From Chloroflexota bacterium (GTDB lineage: Bacteria > Chloroflexota > Ktedonobacteria > Ktedonobacterales > Ktedonobacteraceae), in assembly GCA_902812455.1 (NCBI GenBank), contig CADDZH010000058.1, positions 1 through 33,012 on the forward strand: DNA of 33,012 nucleotides. The letters are read 5' to 3'. The notes under the pieces were generated by a model. The model saw only the letters and a program-made list of their open reading frames with translations, was not told the origin of the DNA and searched no databases. How positions within the stretch are numbered: the first letter of the stretch is position 1; every line of letters starts with the position of its first letter. This document shows, piece after piece, positions 16,268 to 23,843 of this stretch. The position numbers were made by a program, and so were the translations under genes.

Positions 16268-17086
16268 ATGAGTACAAGTTACCCCAGCAATCTTTCTGAT
16301 ACGGAGTGGGAGTGTCTGCAACGCTATCTGCCTCAGCAGTCCAAGCGTGGCAGGCCACCAATTCACTCTCTGCGAGCCATTTTTGATGCGATCTTCTATG
16401 TGCTACGCACCGGCTGTCTGTGGCGCTACCTCCCAGTCAACTTTCCACCGTGGCAGACGGTCTTCTCCCATTTCCGGCGTTTGCGCCTCAAAGGGATCTG
16501 GACGCTCTTGCTGCGGGCGTTGCACCGCCCTCGACGCGAACGACAAGCAAGGCATTCTGACCCAAGTGCAGCTAGCATAGATTCGCCATCCGCGTGAAAA
16601 CAGTCGAGGAGTCATCTGGGATCTGTGGCTACGATGCCCACAAACACATCAAAGGGCGGAAACGGCATCTCCTCGTGGATACGCTGGGTATCCCCATTTC
16701 CATTTACGTGACCCCCACTGATACGCACGACACCAAAGGGGCTCGCTGTCTGCTCGCAGGACTCGCGTTCTTCGTGCCCCGCCTGAAAAAAATCTGGGCA
16801 GACGCCGCCTACCGCGGGCAGGAGTTAGCTGAGTGGTGCCAGGCCGAGGGAGGCTGGGATCTGGAAATCGTCGAGCGCACCCCAGGCACGCGAGGCTGGA
16901 GCCGTGGTGCCTCGCAGATGGGTGGTAGAGCGTACGTTGCGTTGGCTCTCTCGTAACAGGAGGATGAGCAAGGATTACGAATGAAAGGTGCAGACCAGCG
17001 AAACGCTCATCCAAGTGGCGATGATTCGGCTCCTGCTCGCTCGTTTGGCGCGGCATCTACGAACCAGTTCCCACACGCCCCATTAG
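16268..17086 (+). mobile_element. Decayed IS5-family insertion sequence (transposase broken in three places)
   Basis: The first frame (16268-16597) is an IS5-type N-terminus: LSDTEWECLQRYLP, RGRPPIHSLRAIFDAIFYVL, GCLWRYLP. It ends in IDSPSA where intact relatives read DSQSVKT. The second frame (from 16595) continues with VKTVEESSGICGYDAHKHIK, GRKRHLLVDTLG (first Asp) and WADAAYRG (second Asp). Near 16905 the frame shifts again, and [20 protein letters not shown] (Glu of DDE) is followed by an in-frame TGA at 16982-16984 (CGA to TGA). KVQTSETLIQVAMIRLLLAR follows to a stop at 17084-17086. Two frameshifts plus a nonsense codon make it inactive. The element abuts the peptidase E gene, overlapping its stop codon. 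No convincing terminal repeats were found. Confidence 0.85.
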
Positions 17087-17775
17087 GGCGTCAACCGTTT
17101 CCAATGGCCCTCGGAGACTACTGAGACTTCGCCATCAACCACTTGTATGGCGGTCTGATCGTCAATCAAGTACACCGGCACCGGCATGCCGGCGGCCCAT
17201 TTTTCAGCATTGGCCATGGAATTGTCCGGCAGAGAGGGGTTATCCAGGTGCGGAAACAGCGCAAAATCAACCAGTCCCAGCGTGCTATCGCCACCGGTGG
17301 GCGGCTTCCAGCCGACGAAGTCCTCCCCGATGCTGGGGGTCAGCACCATGCTCCCAGCGCTCAGCCCGACATAGACCGTCTCGCGCCCAAGCTTCGGCAA
17401 GAGGTCGGCCAGTCCGGATTGCCGCATCCAGTAGCACAGATACAGGGGATCGCCGCCTTCCACCAGCAGGGCGTCCGTCTCTTGGACCAGCGGGAGCCAA
17501 CGCTCTTCATCGATGCTGGGCAGCGCGGTGAGCTCCAGCACGCCCAACGACTTCCACCCCAGTTCGCACAGGGAGGTGAATCCGTCAGGGAATGGAGCGG
17601 TGTTGGTCTCTCCGCGGATCAGCCGGGCGACCATGGCCGGACCATTGGGGTTGGCGTACAGCGCGGTGGGAATGTAGAGGGCGCTGGACTCGGCGATCGG
17701 TTTGCCCAGCAGATCAACCAGGGCGTTGCGAATGCTGCTGTTGGTGATGCCACCAGAGGTCAGCAGAAATTTCAT
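17083..17775 (-). CDS. Peptidase E-like protein (family S51, 230 aa)
   Basis: The protein resembles peptidase E (Asp-X dipeptidase) and the wider type 1 glutamine-amidotransferase-like fold. The nucleophile Ser sits in VYVGLSAGSM, the class I GAT elbow with Ser instead of Cys. EGGDPLYLCYWMRQSGL precedes it, and FALFPHLD carries the candidate catalytic His. The length of 230 residues equals that of normal PepE. AAGGAGAGG lies 6 bases before the ATG at 17775. It would hydrolyse dipeptides with N-terminal Asp in the cytoplasm, or act on a related amide such as cyanophycin dipeptides. The gene stands alone; its stop overlaps the end of the decayed insertion sequence, so the last few codons may have changed. 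Confidence 0.85.
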   Translation of the reverse strand: MKFLLTSGGITNSSIRNALVDLLGKPIAESSALYIPTALYANPNGPAMVARLIRGETNTAPFPDGFTSLCELGWKSLGVLELTALPSIDEERWLPLVQETDALLVEGGDPLYLCYWMRQSGLADLLPKLGRETVYVGLSAGSMVLTPSIGEDFVGWKPPTGGDSTLGLVDFALFPHLDNPSLPDNSMANAEKWAAGMPVPVYLIDDQTAIQVVDGEVSVVSEGHWKRLTP

Positions 17776-18406
17776 GATGCCTCTCCTTGTCGATTGAATG
17801 GGAGCCGCAAGCTCCTCCAGTCCCTCTCGTTGAGACTGAAGCAGAACGACCCCAGAACGGAACGACTGCGTTTCTCATAGCGCTGAGTCGTCTGCTCTCG
17901 CTGTCCGTCTTGCGCACAACGGTCTTCCGCTCCCTCATTGCATGCAAGACATTCTAGCATCAAACCTGCGCAAAAAACTTCTCCTATCTTGCTCTTTTGG
18001 CCATGCAGCATTCCCGCCGCGCATTCCAAAACACGGTCTCAGTAACGTTTGATTAGAGAAGAGGATGATCGAACGCCGAGAGAAATGCATCATCGTGCCA
18101 ACCTCACTCTTGCCGGGTCTGCTGATGCCTGCTGCACCTGTTGTCCTCACCATCCCTACAAGGACAATGGAAGGCCTATGATAGGGAGATATTGGAGGTT
18201 TCAGGCTGAGATCCAGCCTGAAACCTGGCCTGAAACGGCCTAGAGCTCGAGCAGTTCAATCTGGACCAGGTGCGCTCGAACTCCTGACTCACCTGCGTTC
18301 CTTGCGGGCAGAGATGTAGCGGGTAGCAGCAGCTCCTGGATCCTGGCATGTTGCATAAGACCCTACACAAGCAAGCAGTTATTCACATGGTATTCACGAC
18401 AAATGC
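17776..18406. other. Gene-free stretch upstream of the three-gene cassette
   Basis: I see no convincing gene on either strand; the short ORFs lack ribosome sites and protein-like composition. The only structured feature is the hairpin at 18197-18225. It separates the divergent peptidase E gene from the cassette at 18478. Confidence 0.5.
18197..18225. repeat. Perfect 11-bp hairpin with a third partial copy
   Basis: GGTTTCAGGCT (18197-18207) and AGCCTGAAACC (18215-18225) are exact inverted copies around a 7-base loop. Directly downstream, GGCCTGAAAC (18227-18236) repeats the right arm. No T-run follows, so it is not a standard intrinsic terminator. It could be a protein-binding palindrome. Confidence 0.6.
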
Positions 18407-18435
18407 TTGATTCAAGCCCATCGACATGCTATCAT
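18407..18435 (+). promoter_or_regulatory. Likely sigma-70 promoter of the three-gene cassette
   Basis: TTGATT (18407-18412), a 17-base spacer and TATCAT (18430-18435) lie 43 bases before the ATG at 18478. A strong AAGGAGG precedes that ATG. The spacing is ideal and the -10 box has 5 of 6 consensus bases. Confidence 0.5.
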
Positions 18436-18477
18436 ATGCCAAGCTCATCGGCTAAAAATATATACTAAGGAGGCATA

Positions 18478-18953
18478 ATGCCACATACAAATTCATCAAC
18501 CAGTGCATCAAACTGGCAGGATGATCTTGATGCTTTTTTGAGCAGCATAATCGCAAACAAAAACAGGTTGCAGATGATATCAGTAGGGCGCAAGCGAAGG
18601 CAGATCGATTTATCGCTTCAACGGTGATGCCAGCGTTCATAGAAGTGAAGACTACGCTGGAAAAGCATGGAAGAACTGTCGAAATAGAGCGGAGTTCTGG
18701 CAGGGCAGCTATTCAGGTATATTTTCAGGGTGAGCAAGAACTGGATTACCAGGTAAGAACGGACGTATACCCAAATCGCGTTGTTGCCCATCCAGCTACC
18801 GGCCTCAAAAACCACGGAGGATACTCTCTGGGGGCCTTCAGAAGCGGCGCGTAAGATTATACCGCCGATGATATCTCATCAGATGAGATCATCCAGCATC
18901 TTCTAGACAGCTATAAATCTCACTTGATGTATCCTGGAAAGGAATCCCGATGA
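18478..18953 (+). pseudogene. Unknown protein split by a -1 frameshift and an in-frame stop
   Basis: The gene starts at 18478 behind AAGGAGG with MPHTNSSTSASNWQDDLDAF. At a run of six T (18534-18539) the frame is lost. Read with one extra T, or a -1 slip, it continues FEQHNRKQKQVADDISRAQA, then TVMPAFIEVKTTLEKHGRTV, then GEQELDYQVRTDVYPNRVVA. In that frame a TAA occurs at 18852-18854, after which protein-like sequence continues (DYTADDISSDEIIQHLLDSY) to a TGA at 18951-18953 that overlaps the next ATG. The slip site reads T TTT TTG in the zero frame, a canonical -1 heptamer, so programmed frameshifting is possible. Decay or a base-calling error is equally possible. I do not recognise the family; the middle part looks like a soluble mixed alpha/beta protein. 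Confidence 0.6.
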
Positions 18954-19351
18954 TAGACGAAAATCCACTCGCAGAACGAAAAGACAAGGAAACATTAATT
19001 GGTGAGCTTGACGGGAATGCAGGGCTCTTCGAGTACTGGGAACAAACAGGAAAGATAACCGCGGCCCAGGACGGGCTGTATAATTACAGCACTTTTTTGC
19101 GACTTCGGGCAGAATTGGTTGGAGAAAGGCCACACCTTCAGGCAGGGTTTACGGGCCCCAATAAATTTGAACCTCCACCTTCGGTTACATTTTCTTTCAT
19201 CGGAGAATCACTCACATTTTGGCTGGAAAATCACGACATTCTCGTAGTCGTAGGAAATGTAAGGCGTAGGCTCAACCCCAGTGAAAGCCTCGAACTGCTA
19301 AACTTTCTCTCCAAATATCGCGACGAGTTCGAACGTGCGAAACGATCATAG
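18950..19351 (+). CDS. Unknown soluble protein, cassette gene 2 (133 aa)
   Basis: The ATG at 18950 overlaps the terminal TGA of the preceding frame, which indicates that the two once formed a coupled operon. GGAAAGGAAT lies just upstream. The protein is soluble with mixed charge. It contains helical ELDGNAGLFEYWEQTGKI and a beta-rich C-terminal half (SVTFSFIGESLTFWLENHDI, then LVVVGNVRRRLNPSESLELL). No motif or family is recognised. Eight bases separate it from gene 3. The three small genes behave as one cassette of unknown role; a defence or toxin-antitoxin function can be imagined from context only. Confidence 0.7.
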   Translation: MIDENPLAERKDKETLIGELDGNAGLFEYWEQTGKITAAQDGLYNYSTFLRLRAELVGERPHLQAGFTGPNKFEPPPSVTFSFIGESLTFWLENHDILVVVGNVRRRLNPSESLELLNFLSKYRDEFERAKRS

Positions 19352-19359
19352 GAGCGTGC

Positions 19360-19692
19360 ATGGCAACGAACTTTACTGAAGTTATCACCACATATCGAAA
19401 GCGTTGCGAGCAGCTTCTGCAAAACACTGAGCCTGATAGCGCCGAGTACATTGCTTACAGTCAGATTCTCCAGGTGTTTGACCGGTACCAAACAGGAGAA
19501 CCCGGCAACCGTGCAGGCGACATTAGCATGGATCTAGGTGGCGTAGCAGACAGCATGCAACCTGTTTTTGGTGCGCCTGCGGAAGATCGTGCCAAAATTG
19601 CAAAAGCGCGAAAGATTGCGGAACAATGGGCGCAAGATTTCAAGAGGGATTCCGGAAATTCTGGAATACAATTTCGCTATCGATATCTCTGA
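19360..19692 (+). CDS. Unknown helical protein, cassette gene 3 (110 aa)
   Basis: The ATG at 19360 follows GGAGCG by a few bases, immediately after gene 2. The protein has an N-terminal helix (FTEVITTYRKRCEQLLQN), a central Gly/Asp-rich stretch (GDISMDLGGVADSMQPVFGA) and a C-terminal helix (KIAKARKIAEQWAQDFKRDS) ending in FRYRYL. There is no membrane segment and no recognised family. It is the last gene of the cassette; about 170 bases of apparently empty sequence follow. Confidence 0.65.
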   Translation: MATNFTEVITTYRKRCEQLLQNTEPDSAEYIAYSQILQVFDRYQTGEPGNRAGDISMDLGGVADSMQPVFGAPAEDRAKIAKARKIAEQWAQDFKRDSGNSGIQFRYRYL

Positions 19693-19863
19693 TCTGCGCA
19701 TGTTTTAAGGATTATATCGGGCCGTTCGTGAACCAGCAGCGAGCGGCTTTTGCGTGCGTCGGTGCAAAGGAACATGGATGAGGGAGTTGACGAGCTGAGC
19801 TATTTGGCTCGAATGAGTTCAAGATAAGGCCAATTATCTTGAACTCACGGAGGCAGAGAACAG

Positions 19864-20112
19864 ATGAGTACGTCGGACTGGATCACGATCGGGGTCGGGC
19901 TTGGTGGATGGGTCGCCGCCGTGATCGCATTCTTTAGCCTCATGTACCAGCGGCGGGGGCTGAGGCGGATCAAAGAAGAAAGCGTCGAGCAGCTCACCAA
20001 AGAGATTCTCTACATTGTGCTCTATTATGCCATTGACCCAGGCAGGCATGAATATTTCCCGAATGAACAAACGATCCAGCTCACCAAAGACTGGATCGAG
20101 AGAGCACACTAG
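19864..20112 (+). CDS. Small membrane-anchored protein (82 aa)
   Basis: The ATG at 19864 is preceded by ACGGAGGCAG with suitable spacing. One N-terminal membrane helix (residues 7-28, ITIGVGLGGWVAAVIAFFSL) leads into a basic linker YQRRGLRRIK, which gives an N-out, C-in topology by the positive-inside rule. A soluble tail of about 45 residues follows (LTKEILYIVLYYAIDPGRHE). The family is not recognised. It resembles small accessory proteins of integrative elements only in general layout. Confidence 0.55.
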   Translation: MSTSDWITIGVGLGGWVAAVIAFFSLMYQRRGLRRIKEESVEQLTKEILYIVLYYAIDPGRHEYFPNEQTIQLTKDWIERAH

Positions 20113-20174
20113 CAGGTCAAAACGCGATTGATGAGAGAAACATAGAGGACGCTCCCTCGAGCAGAAAGCGAGCG

Positions 20175-20372
20175 ATGAAGATGACCGATGAGCAGGCCAT
20201 CACAATCGCTACTGACCAGAGCCAGGATCTCAATCCCTACTATGGAGCAAGATGCCGTGTTTCTGGCGACCTGGCTGCATGGGAAAAGGACAAGACGCAA
20301 GCCGCCTATCAGAGCGATATCCGCAAGTTTTATACCGTTGTGTGCAAACCGCTTGGAGAGTCAAAAAAGTGA
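20175..20372 (+). CDS. Small hypothetical protein (65 aa)
   Basis: The frame starts at ATG 20175, with a second ATG two codons later, and has only a weak purine-rich AAGCGAGCG upstream. The product is polar and soluble, with ITIATDQSQDLNPYYGARCR then DLAAWEKDKTQAAYQSDIRK. Codon use looks protein-like but there is no recognised family, and the call rests on composition and position after the 82-residue gene. Confidence 0.4.
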   Translation: MKMTDEQAITIATDQSQDLNPYYGARCRVSGDLAAWEKDKTQAAYQSDIRKFYTVVCKPLGESKK

Positions 20373-20484
20373 GGAGAATGCTTCTTATCGTTGTTTTTGG
20401 GTCTATGGTTCCTTAGAGGCCAAATATAAGGTCTCATAGTGCCGAAGTGTTTAGTGTCATCTCCGGTGTCATCATACAACCTGA

Positions 20485-20679
20485 TTATTCTTGCTTGTCC
20501 TCCTGTTTGCCAGTATAGCGACGGCGCAAAAACTCTTCGTAGTCTTCTCTTTTGACTCTGTATGTGCGCCGTAACTGCACGGCAGGAAGTTCCCGCTCAC
20601 GTATCCAGATACGAACTGTTTCAGGATGCACGCCCAATTCTTCCGCTATTTCTTCGACGGTCAGCCACTGTTTTGGCAT
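20485..20679 (-). CDS. Excisionase-like HTH_17 DNA-binding protein (64 aa)
   Basis: The true start is the ATG at 20679, with GGGGAGAG 6 bases upstream; the longer open frame to 20880 runs through promoter sequence and is not protein-like. The product is almost entirely a MerR/excisionase-type winged helix: WLTVEEIAEELGVHPETVRI, then WIRERELPAVQLRRTYRVKR, then EDYEEFLRRRY and an acidic-basic tail. Such proteins bend DNA at att sites as recombination directionality factors or act as small repressors. It faces the promoter of the rightward integrative-element operon. A GGCATAA motif that recurs around that promoter also overlaps its own start codon, which suggests autoregulation and control of the divergent operon. 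Confidence 0.85.
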   Translation of the reverse strand: MPKQWLTVEEIAEELGVHPETVRIWIRERELPAVQLRRTYRVKREDYEEFLRRRYTGKQEDKQE

Positions 20680-20790
20680 AAATACTCTCCCCTGGCGCCA
20701 TTTGTGATTGGTGAGACCACGCTTCTTACGATTATACGGTTTCGTCTTGCTTGCGTCAATTGTTCTGTCTGATTTATGCCTTGCATTAAC

Positions 20791-20819
20791 TTGACAATAT
20801 GGTATTATTTGGGTAATAT
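20791..20819 (+). promoter_or_regulatory. Strong sigma-70 promoter of the integrative-element operon
   Basis: TTGACA (20791-20796), a 17-base spacer and TAATAT (20814-20819) form a near-consensus promoter pointing right. The first product is encoded at 21175, so the leader would be about 350 bases long. An imperfect palindrome (ACAATAT ... ATATTGT, 20794-20823) overlaps the promoter. Confidence 0.7.
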
Positions 20820-20829
20820 TGTATGAAAT

Positions 20830-20868
20830 GGCATAAATTGATTTATGGACCGGCGAGAAAAGGCATAA
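20830..20868. promoter_or_regulatory. Candidate operator: repeated GGCATAA motifs downstream of the promoter
   Basis: GGCATAAAT (20830-20838) and ATTTATGG (20841-20848) form a near-perfect inverted pair, and a further GGCATAA lies at 20862-20868. Other copies are TTATGCC at 20774-20780 and GGCATAA at 20675-20681, the latter covering the start codon of the HTH gene. The copies flank the promoter on both sides, as expected for a repressor or excisionase that controls both directions. Confidence 0.5.
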
Positions 20869-20977
20869 GGGAGTGCTCATTCAACTGTCTCTCTGTGGGA
20901 GTTAGTACCCAGATTTGGAAATTGTGCCTGTAGTGCGGTATTTGGAGTGCGATTCTCGTAGCGGTGTGAGGTCTTCG

Positions 20978-21024
20978 GGTGGAGAGCATGTACCCAGCTT
21001 GGCGGCAACGGACATGCTCCCACC
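20978..21024 (+). ncRNA. Hairpin in the long 5' leader
   Basis: GGTGGAGAGCATGT (20978-20991) pairs with ACATGCTCCCACC (21012-21024), leaving a 20-base loop and one bulge. It lies in the transcribed leader between the promoter and the first gene. No conserved riboswitch class is recognised and there is no U-run. The surrounding 20881-21174 contains no other credible gene. Confidence 0.4.
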
Positions 21025-21174
21025 TCTACCACCATTGATCGTTGTCCGACCTCTGGCTGTAACCATTCTATCGCGCCTGCGGCCAGGGGTCAATCGAACA
21101 GATGTTGGGGAGACTGATCGAGGCGTTTCCCCTCAATTTTCTCCTCGACTGTATGTGAAAGGCAGGCTATCTTT

Positions 21175-21830
21175 ATGACAGCAACACACACTCAATCAAA
21201 AGGCTTTAAGCCCTTTGAAGCCGATTCGGACTCGGTCCACCATCCCCCTGGTTCACCTATTCGCTTGCGGGTATCGGCGTCCTGTGCGGCATAGGCGCGA
21301 ACCTCTGGCAAGTGTTCACGTCCGTGATCGCCTTTTTTACCATGTTTGTGCAGGGTGCGGCGTACAAAAACATGGACCCGCATACACAGGGGAACGCGAC
21401 AGCAGGCGCGCTTGCCGTCAGCATCGGCATGGCCATCGCTTTCCAACTGGGCGTCATGTTCTTCGTGTTTCGCGTCCACAAGGAGTACAAAGAGCAGAAG
21501 GTCAAGGTTGGCGACAACATGCAGGCCGTGAAGACGACCGCTGTGCAGATGGTTGCCCACCACCGGCTCTTGCTCGCCTGGTCGCTGCTCTCCTTTATCG
21601 CCGACACTGTCGGTGACTTCACCTTCATTAACCTCTTATCCAACGATCCGTTCATGCTGCTCGGCTACACCTTGTCCCTGTACGCGGTCAGCACGATTAT
21701 TCTCTCGGCCTCTCTGGAGCGGCATTGGGCCGCGAAGATCGCGCTGGAGAACTGGCGAGCGTTCAGGGCCTACATCAGGCTCATGCAGTTAAAAATCCGG
21801 GCGGCACAAGCGAAGCAGGAGGAGAAATAA
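21175..21830 (+). CDS. Four-TM membrane protein, frame interrupted at a C5 run (about 218 aa if restored)
   Basis: ATG 21175 opens MTATHTQSKGFKPFEADSDS and then VHHPP. At five C (21244-21248) the frame runs to an early stop. With one extra C, or a -1 shift, it continues WFTYSLAGIGVLCGIGANLW, then VFTSVIAFFTMFVQG, and stays open to 21830. Without the repair, the downstream part could start at GTG 21312 (172 residues). Four membrane helices are visible: near the WFTYSLAG segment, at VSIGMAIAFQLGVMFFVFRV, at LLLAWSLLSFIADTVGDF and at FMLLGYTLSLYAVSTIILSA, with a charged C-terminal tail. The stop TAA abuts the ATPase ATG (TAAATG). It is probably a membrane partner of that ATPase; the family is unknown to me. 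Confidence 0.65.
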
Positions 21831-23729
21831 ATGAAAGAAGTCCTGGACCACTGGAAAGAGGGCGCTGGCGTCCTCGCCTACTTCGGCTTTCTGGCGTACT
21901 TTACCCCCAGGGCCGAGGCCCTCGGCTGGGGCTACAGGGGAATCCTGTTCTGCGTCGTGGCAGGCGCGCTGCTTGTCTTCCTCCTCTACCTGCTCGTGAA
22001 GTGCATCGCCGAGTACATCGCAGAGCACCGCGAGGAAATCAGCACCTTCCGCGAGTACATGGGTATTGGAGCGCCTGCAGAGCAGGCGAGCCTCGCCTCA
22101 ATTGGCACGCTTGAAGACCACACTGACGACGAGATCGACGCCATGCTGGCCACCAACCCCTATGCCAGCGCCGAGATCATCGACAATGATAAATACACCC
22201 GCTTGCTGCCAGCCACCGGCATTGACTATAGCATTCGATTGGCAGATGAGGATGATCTGGAGCGCGAGACCGGCGAGGAGGCGGACAATGGTGAGGTCGT
22301 AGCCATCATTGGTGAGAACCCGCGCCGCCGCCTGCTCCTGGCCAACAACTTCCAGCCTGATGCGAACGACCCGCTCGCCACCGGTGTGTTCCTCGTCGGC
22401 ATTCCGGGATCAGGCAAGACCGTCACGCTGGCCCTGTTCCTGGAACAGTACATCACCCGGTTTCACCTACCCGCGGTAGTTTTCGACATCGTTGGGGACT
22501 TGAAAAGTATCGTGGAGGACGGGTTATGTCCCCGCGGGCTAATCGGAACGCCGGAGGCAATGCCCAGCATGGCTCAGGTGGTCAGGTATCGCATGCAAGT
22601 AGTCATCGATCTTCAGCGATGTCGGCGTCCTGGCGAGGCCTTTCTCAACTACGAACTGGCCGGCCAGCTCATCGCCAGGACCCTCAAGGACCTCCTCAAC
22701 GCGCAATCTGCTATTGATCCTGACCTTCGCCTGCCATGCCTGGTCGGCCTGGATGAAACCCACCTCTGGGCTCCCCAGAATCCGCCGTCCTACTTGTCGC
22801 CGGTGACGGCGAAAGACTTGCTTGATACGCTTACCGTCGTCGCGACGACCGGCCGCAAGTATGGTGTGGTGCCATTGTTCGCCGCACAGCGCATCCCGAA
22901 AGTCCACAAGGATATCATTGCGGGCTGTGAGACGCGCATCTTCGGCAAGGCGGACCTCGATAACGACATCAAACGCTACCGCGAGTATGTGAGTCCAAAG
23001 GTGATCTCTGATCAGGAGATACGCCAGTTGCCCAGGGGACGCATGGTGGTCTGTATGAACGGCAAGCAGCTCATCGTCCAGTTCTACCAGCGAGAAAGCC
23101 GCCACATCAGCCATACACCAGGCGTAACGCAGGCCCTTGACCATCTGGTGGGCTATATCCCTCCTGAACGGCTGGCAAGCATCAGCCGCCCACTCGATGC
23201 TGTGTGGCCAGCGCCTTCCTCACCGTCCCCTGGATTGCGCCCCGCTACCCACGTACACACATCTCCAACTGGAGGCTTCACCACTACCATCCCCGCTCAG
23301 CTACGCAAAGCGCGAGAACTGTACCGGCCGGGCATGTCTCATCGAGATCTCGCGCGAGTCATGGGCATTGACAAAGAGGCCGCCATTGCACTCATGCGGC
23401 AACTCAAAACGCGCCGGCTCACCGGCGAGGCACAAGCAGAGCAAGACACAAGCAGCAGGGAAGGCAGCCAGGCGACACCACAGGCACCTGAGCGAACCGA
23501 AATCACGGTCCTGCCCATACGAAGTGAGCAAAAACCGCAGCCCTCGCTCAAAGATGCGATCATCTGCTGGAACGAGCTGGTCAAAGCCGGGCAGAATCCC
23601 TCGCGGAACAACTTACAGCAGGCGCTCCTGGCCAAAGGCTTTGATTGCAAGGAGAACTGGGCGCGCAAGTTCTACGAAGACATCAAGAACATGTTGAAAG
23701 ATCAACCGAAAGCATCGGTAGGCGGGTAG
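21831..23729 (+). CDS. HerA/FtsK-like membrane ATPase, coupling-protein type (632 aa)
   Basis: Two membrane helices lie at residues 11-25 and 37-58. They are followed by a cytoplasmic ATPase with Walker A GIPGSGKT (190-197), FDIVGDLKS, and Walker B LVGLDE (304-309). The fold corresponds to HerA/FtsK/VirB4-TraD motors that pump DNA. The C-terminal 150 residues contain an HTH-like segment (YRPGMSHRDLARVMGIDKEA) and a second helical block (WNELVKAGQNPSRNNLQQAL), perhaps for sequence recognition. GGAGGAG precedes the ATG within the end of the upstream gene, so the two are coupled. The role is probably DNA translocation or transfer of the integrative element, as in actinobacterial AICE-type translocases. 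Conjugative relaxase or type IV secretion genes are not visible in the window. Confidence 0.85.
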   Translation: MKEVLDHWKEGAGVLAYFGFLAYFTPRAEALGWGYRGILFCVVAGALLVFLLYLLVKCIAEYIAEHREEISTFREYMGIGAPAEQASLASIGTLEDHTDDEIDAMLATNPYASAEIIDNDKYTRLLPATGIDYSIRLADEDDLERETGEEADNGEVVAIIGENPRRRLLLANNFQPDANDPLATGVFLVGIPGSGKTVTLALFLEQYITRFHLPAVVFDIVGDLKSIVEDGLCPRGLIGTPEAMPSMAQVVRYRMQVVIDLQRCRRPGEAFLNYELAGQLIARTLKDLLNAQSAIDPDLRLPCLVGLDETHLWAPQNPPSYLSPVTAKDLLDTLTVVATTGRKYGVVPLFAAQRIPKVHKDIIAGCETRIFGKADLDNDIKRYREYVSPKVISDQEIRQLPRGRMVVCMNGKQLIVQFYQRESRHISHTPGVTQALDHLVGYIPPERLASISRPLDAVWPAPSSPSPGLRPATHVHTSPTGGFTTTIPAQLRKARELYRPGMSHRDLARVMGIDKEAAIALMRQLKTRRLTGEAQAEQDTSSREGSQATPQAPERTEITVLPIRSEQKPQPSLKDAIICWNELVKAGQNPSRNNLQQALLAKGFDCKENWARKFYEDIKNMLKDQPKASVGG

Positions 23730-23822
23730 GTGGGTGGGTGTTCGGAGAATGCTCCAGCGTGGGCATCTTGAGCGGGAAAACAGCGCCACCTGCCCACCCA
23801 CCTACCCACCTGACCGCCTACC
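23717..23822. repeat. G-rich inverted repeat spanning the ATPase gene end
   Basis: The left arm (23717-23740) is built of GGTAGGCGG and GTAGGTGGGTGGGTG; the right arm (23787-23822) carries the reverse complement with small insertions (CACCTGCCCACCC, CCTACCCACC, CCGCCTACC). The pairing is about 22 bases around a 46-base centre that itself holds GGAG-AATG-CTCC. The left arm includes the last codons and stop of the ATPase gene. G-runs could allow a quadruplex. Possible roles are terminator, mRNA stabiliser or transfer origin. Confidence 0.6.
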
Positions 23823-23843
23823 ACCTGGAAACGTGAGGATGCG

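Noticed and set aside
16218..17081. Terminal inverted repeats for the IS5-like element
   Set aside because: CGTGT near 16221 and its complement near 17072, with GATG about 20 bases inside each, match only in part (roughly 10 of 24), and no clear target duplication flanks them.
18241..18300. tRNA-like stretch with CGCTCGAACTCCTG
   Set aside because: No acceptor, D or anticodon stems can be drawn around it.
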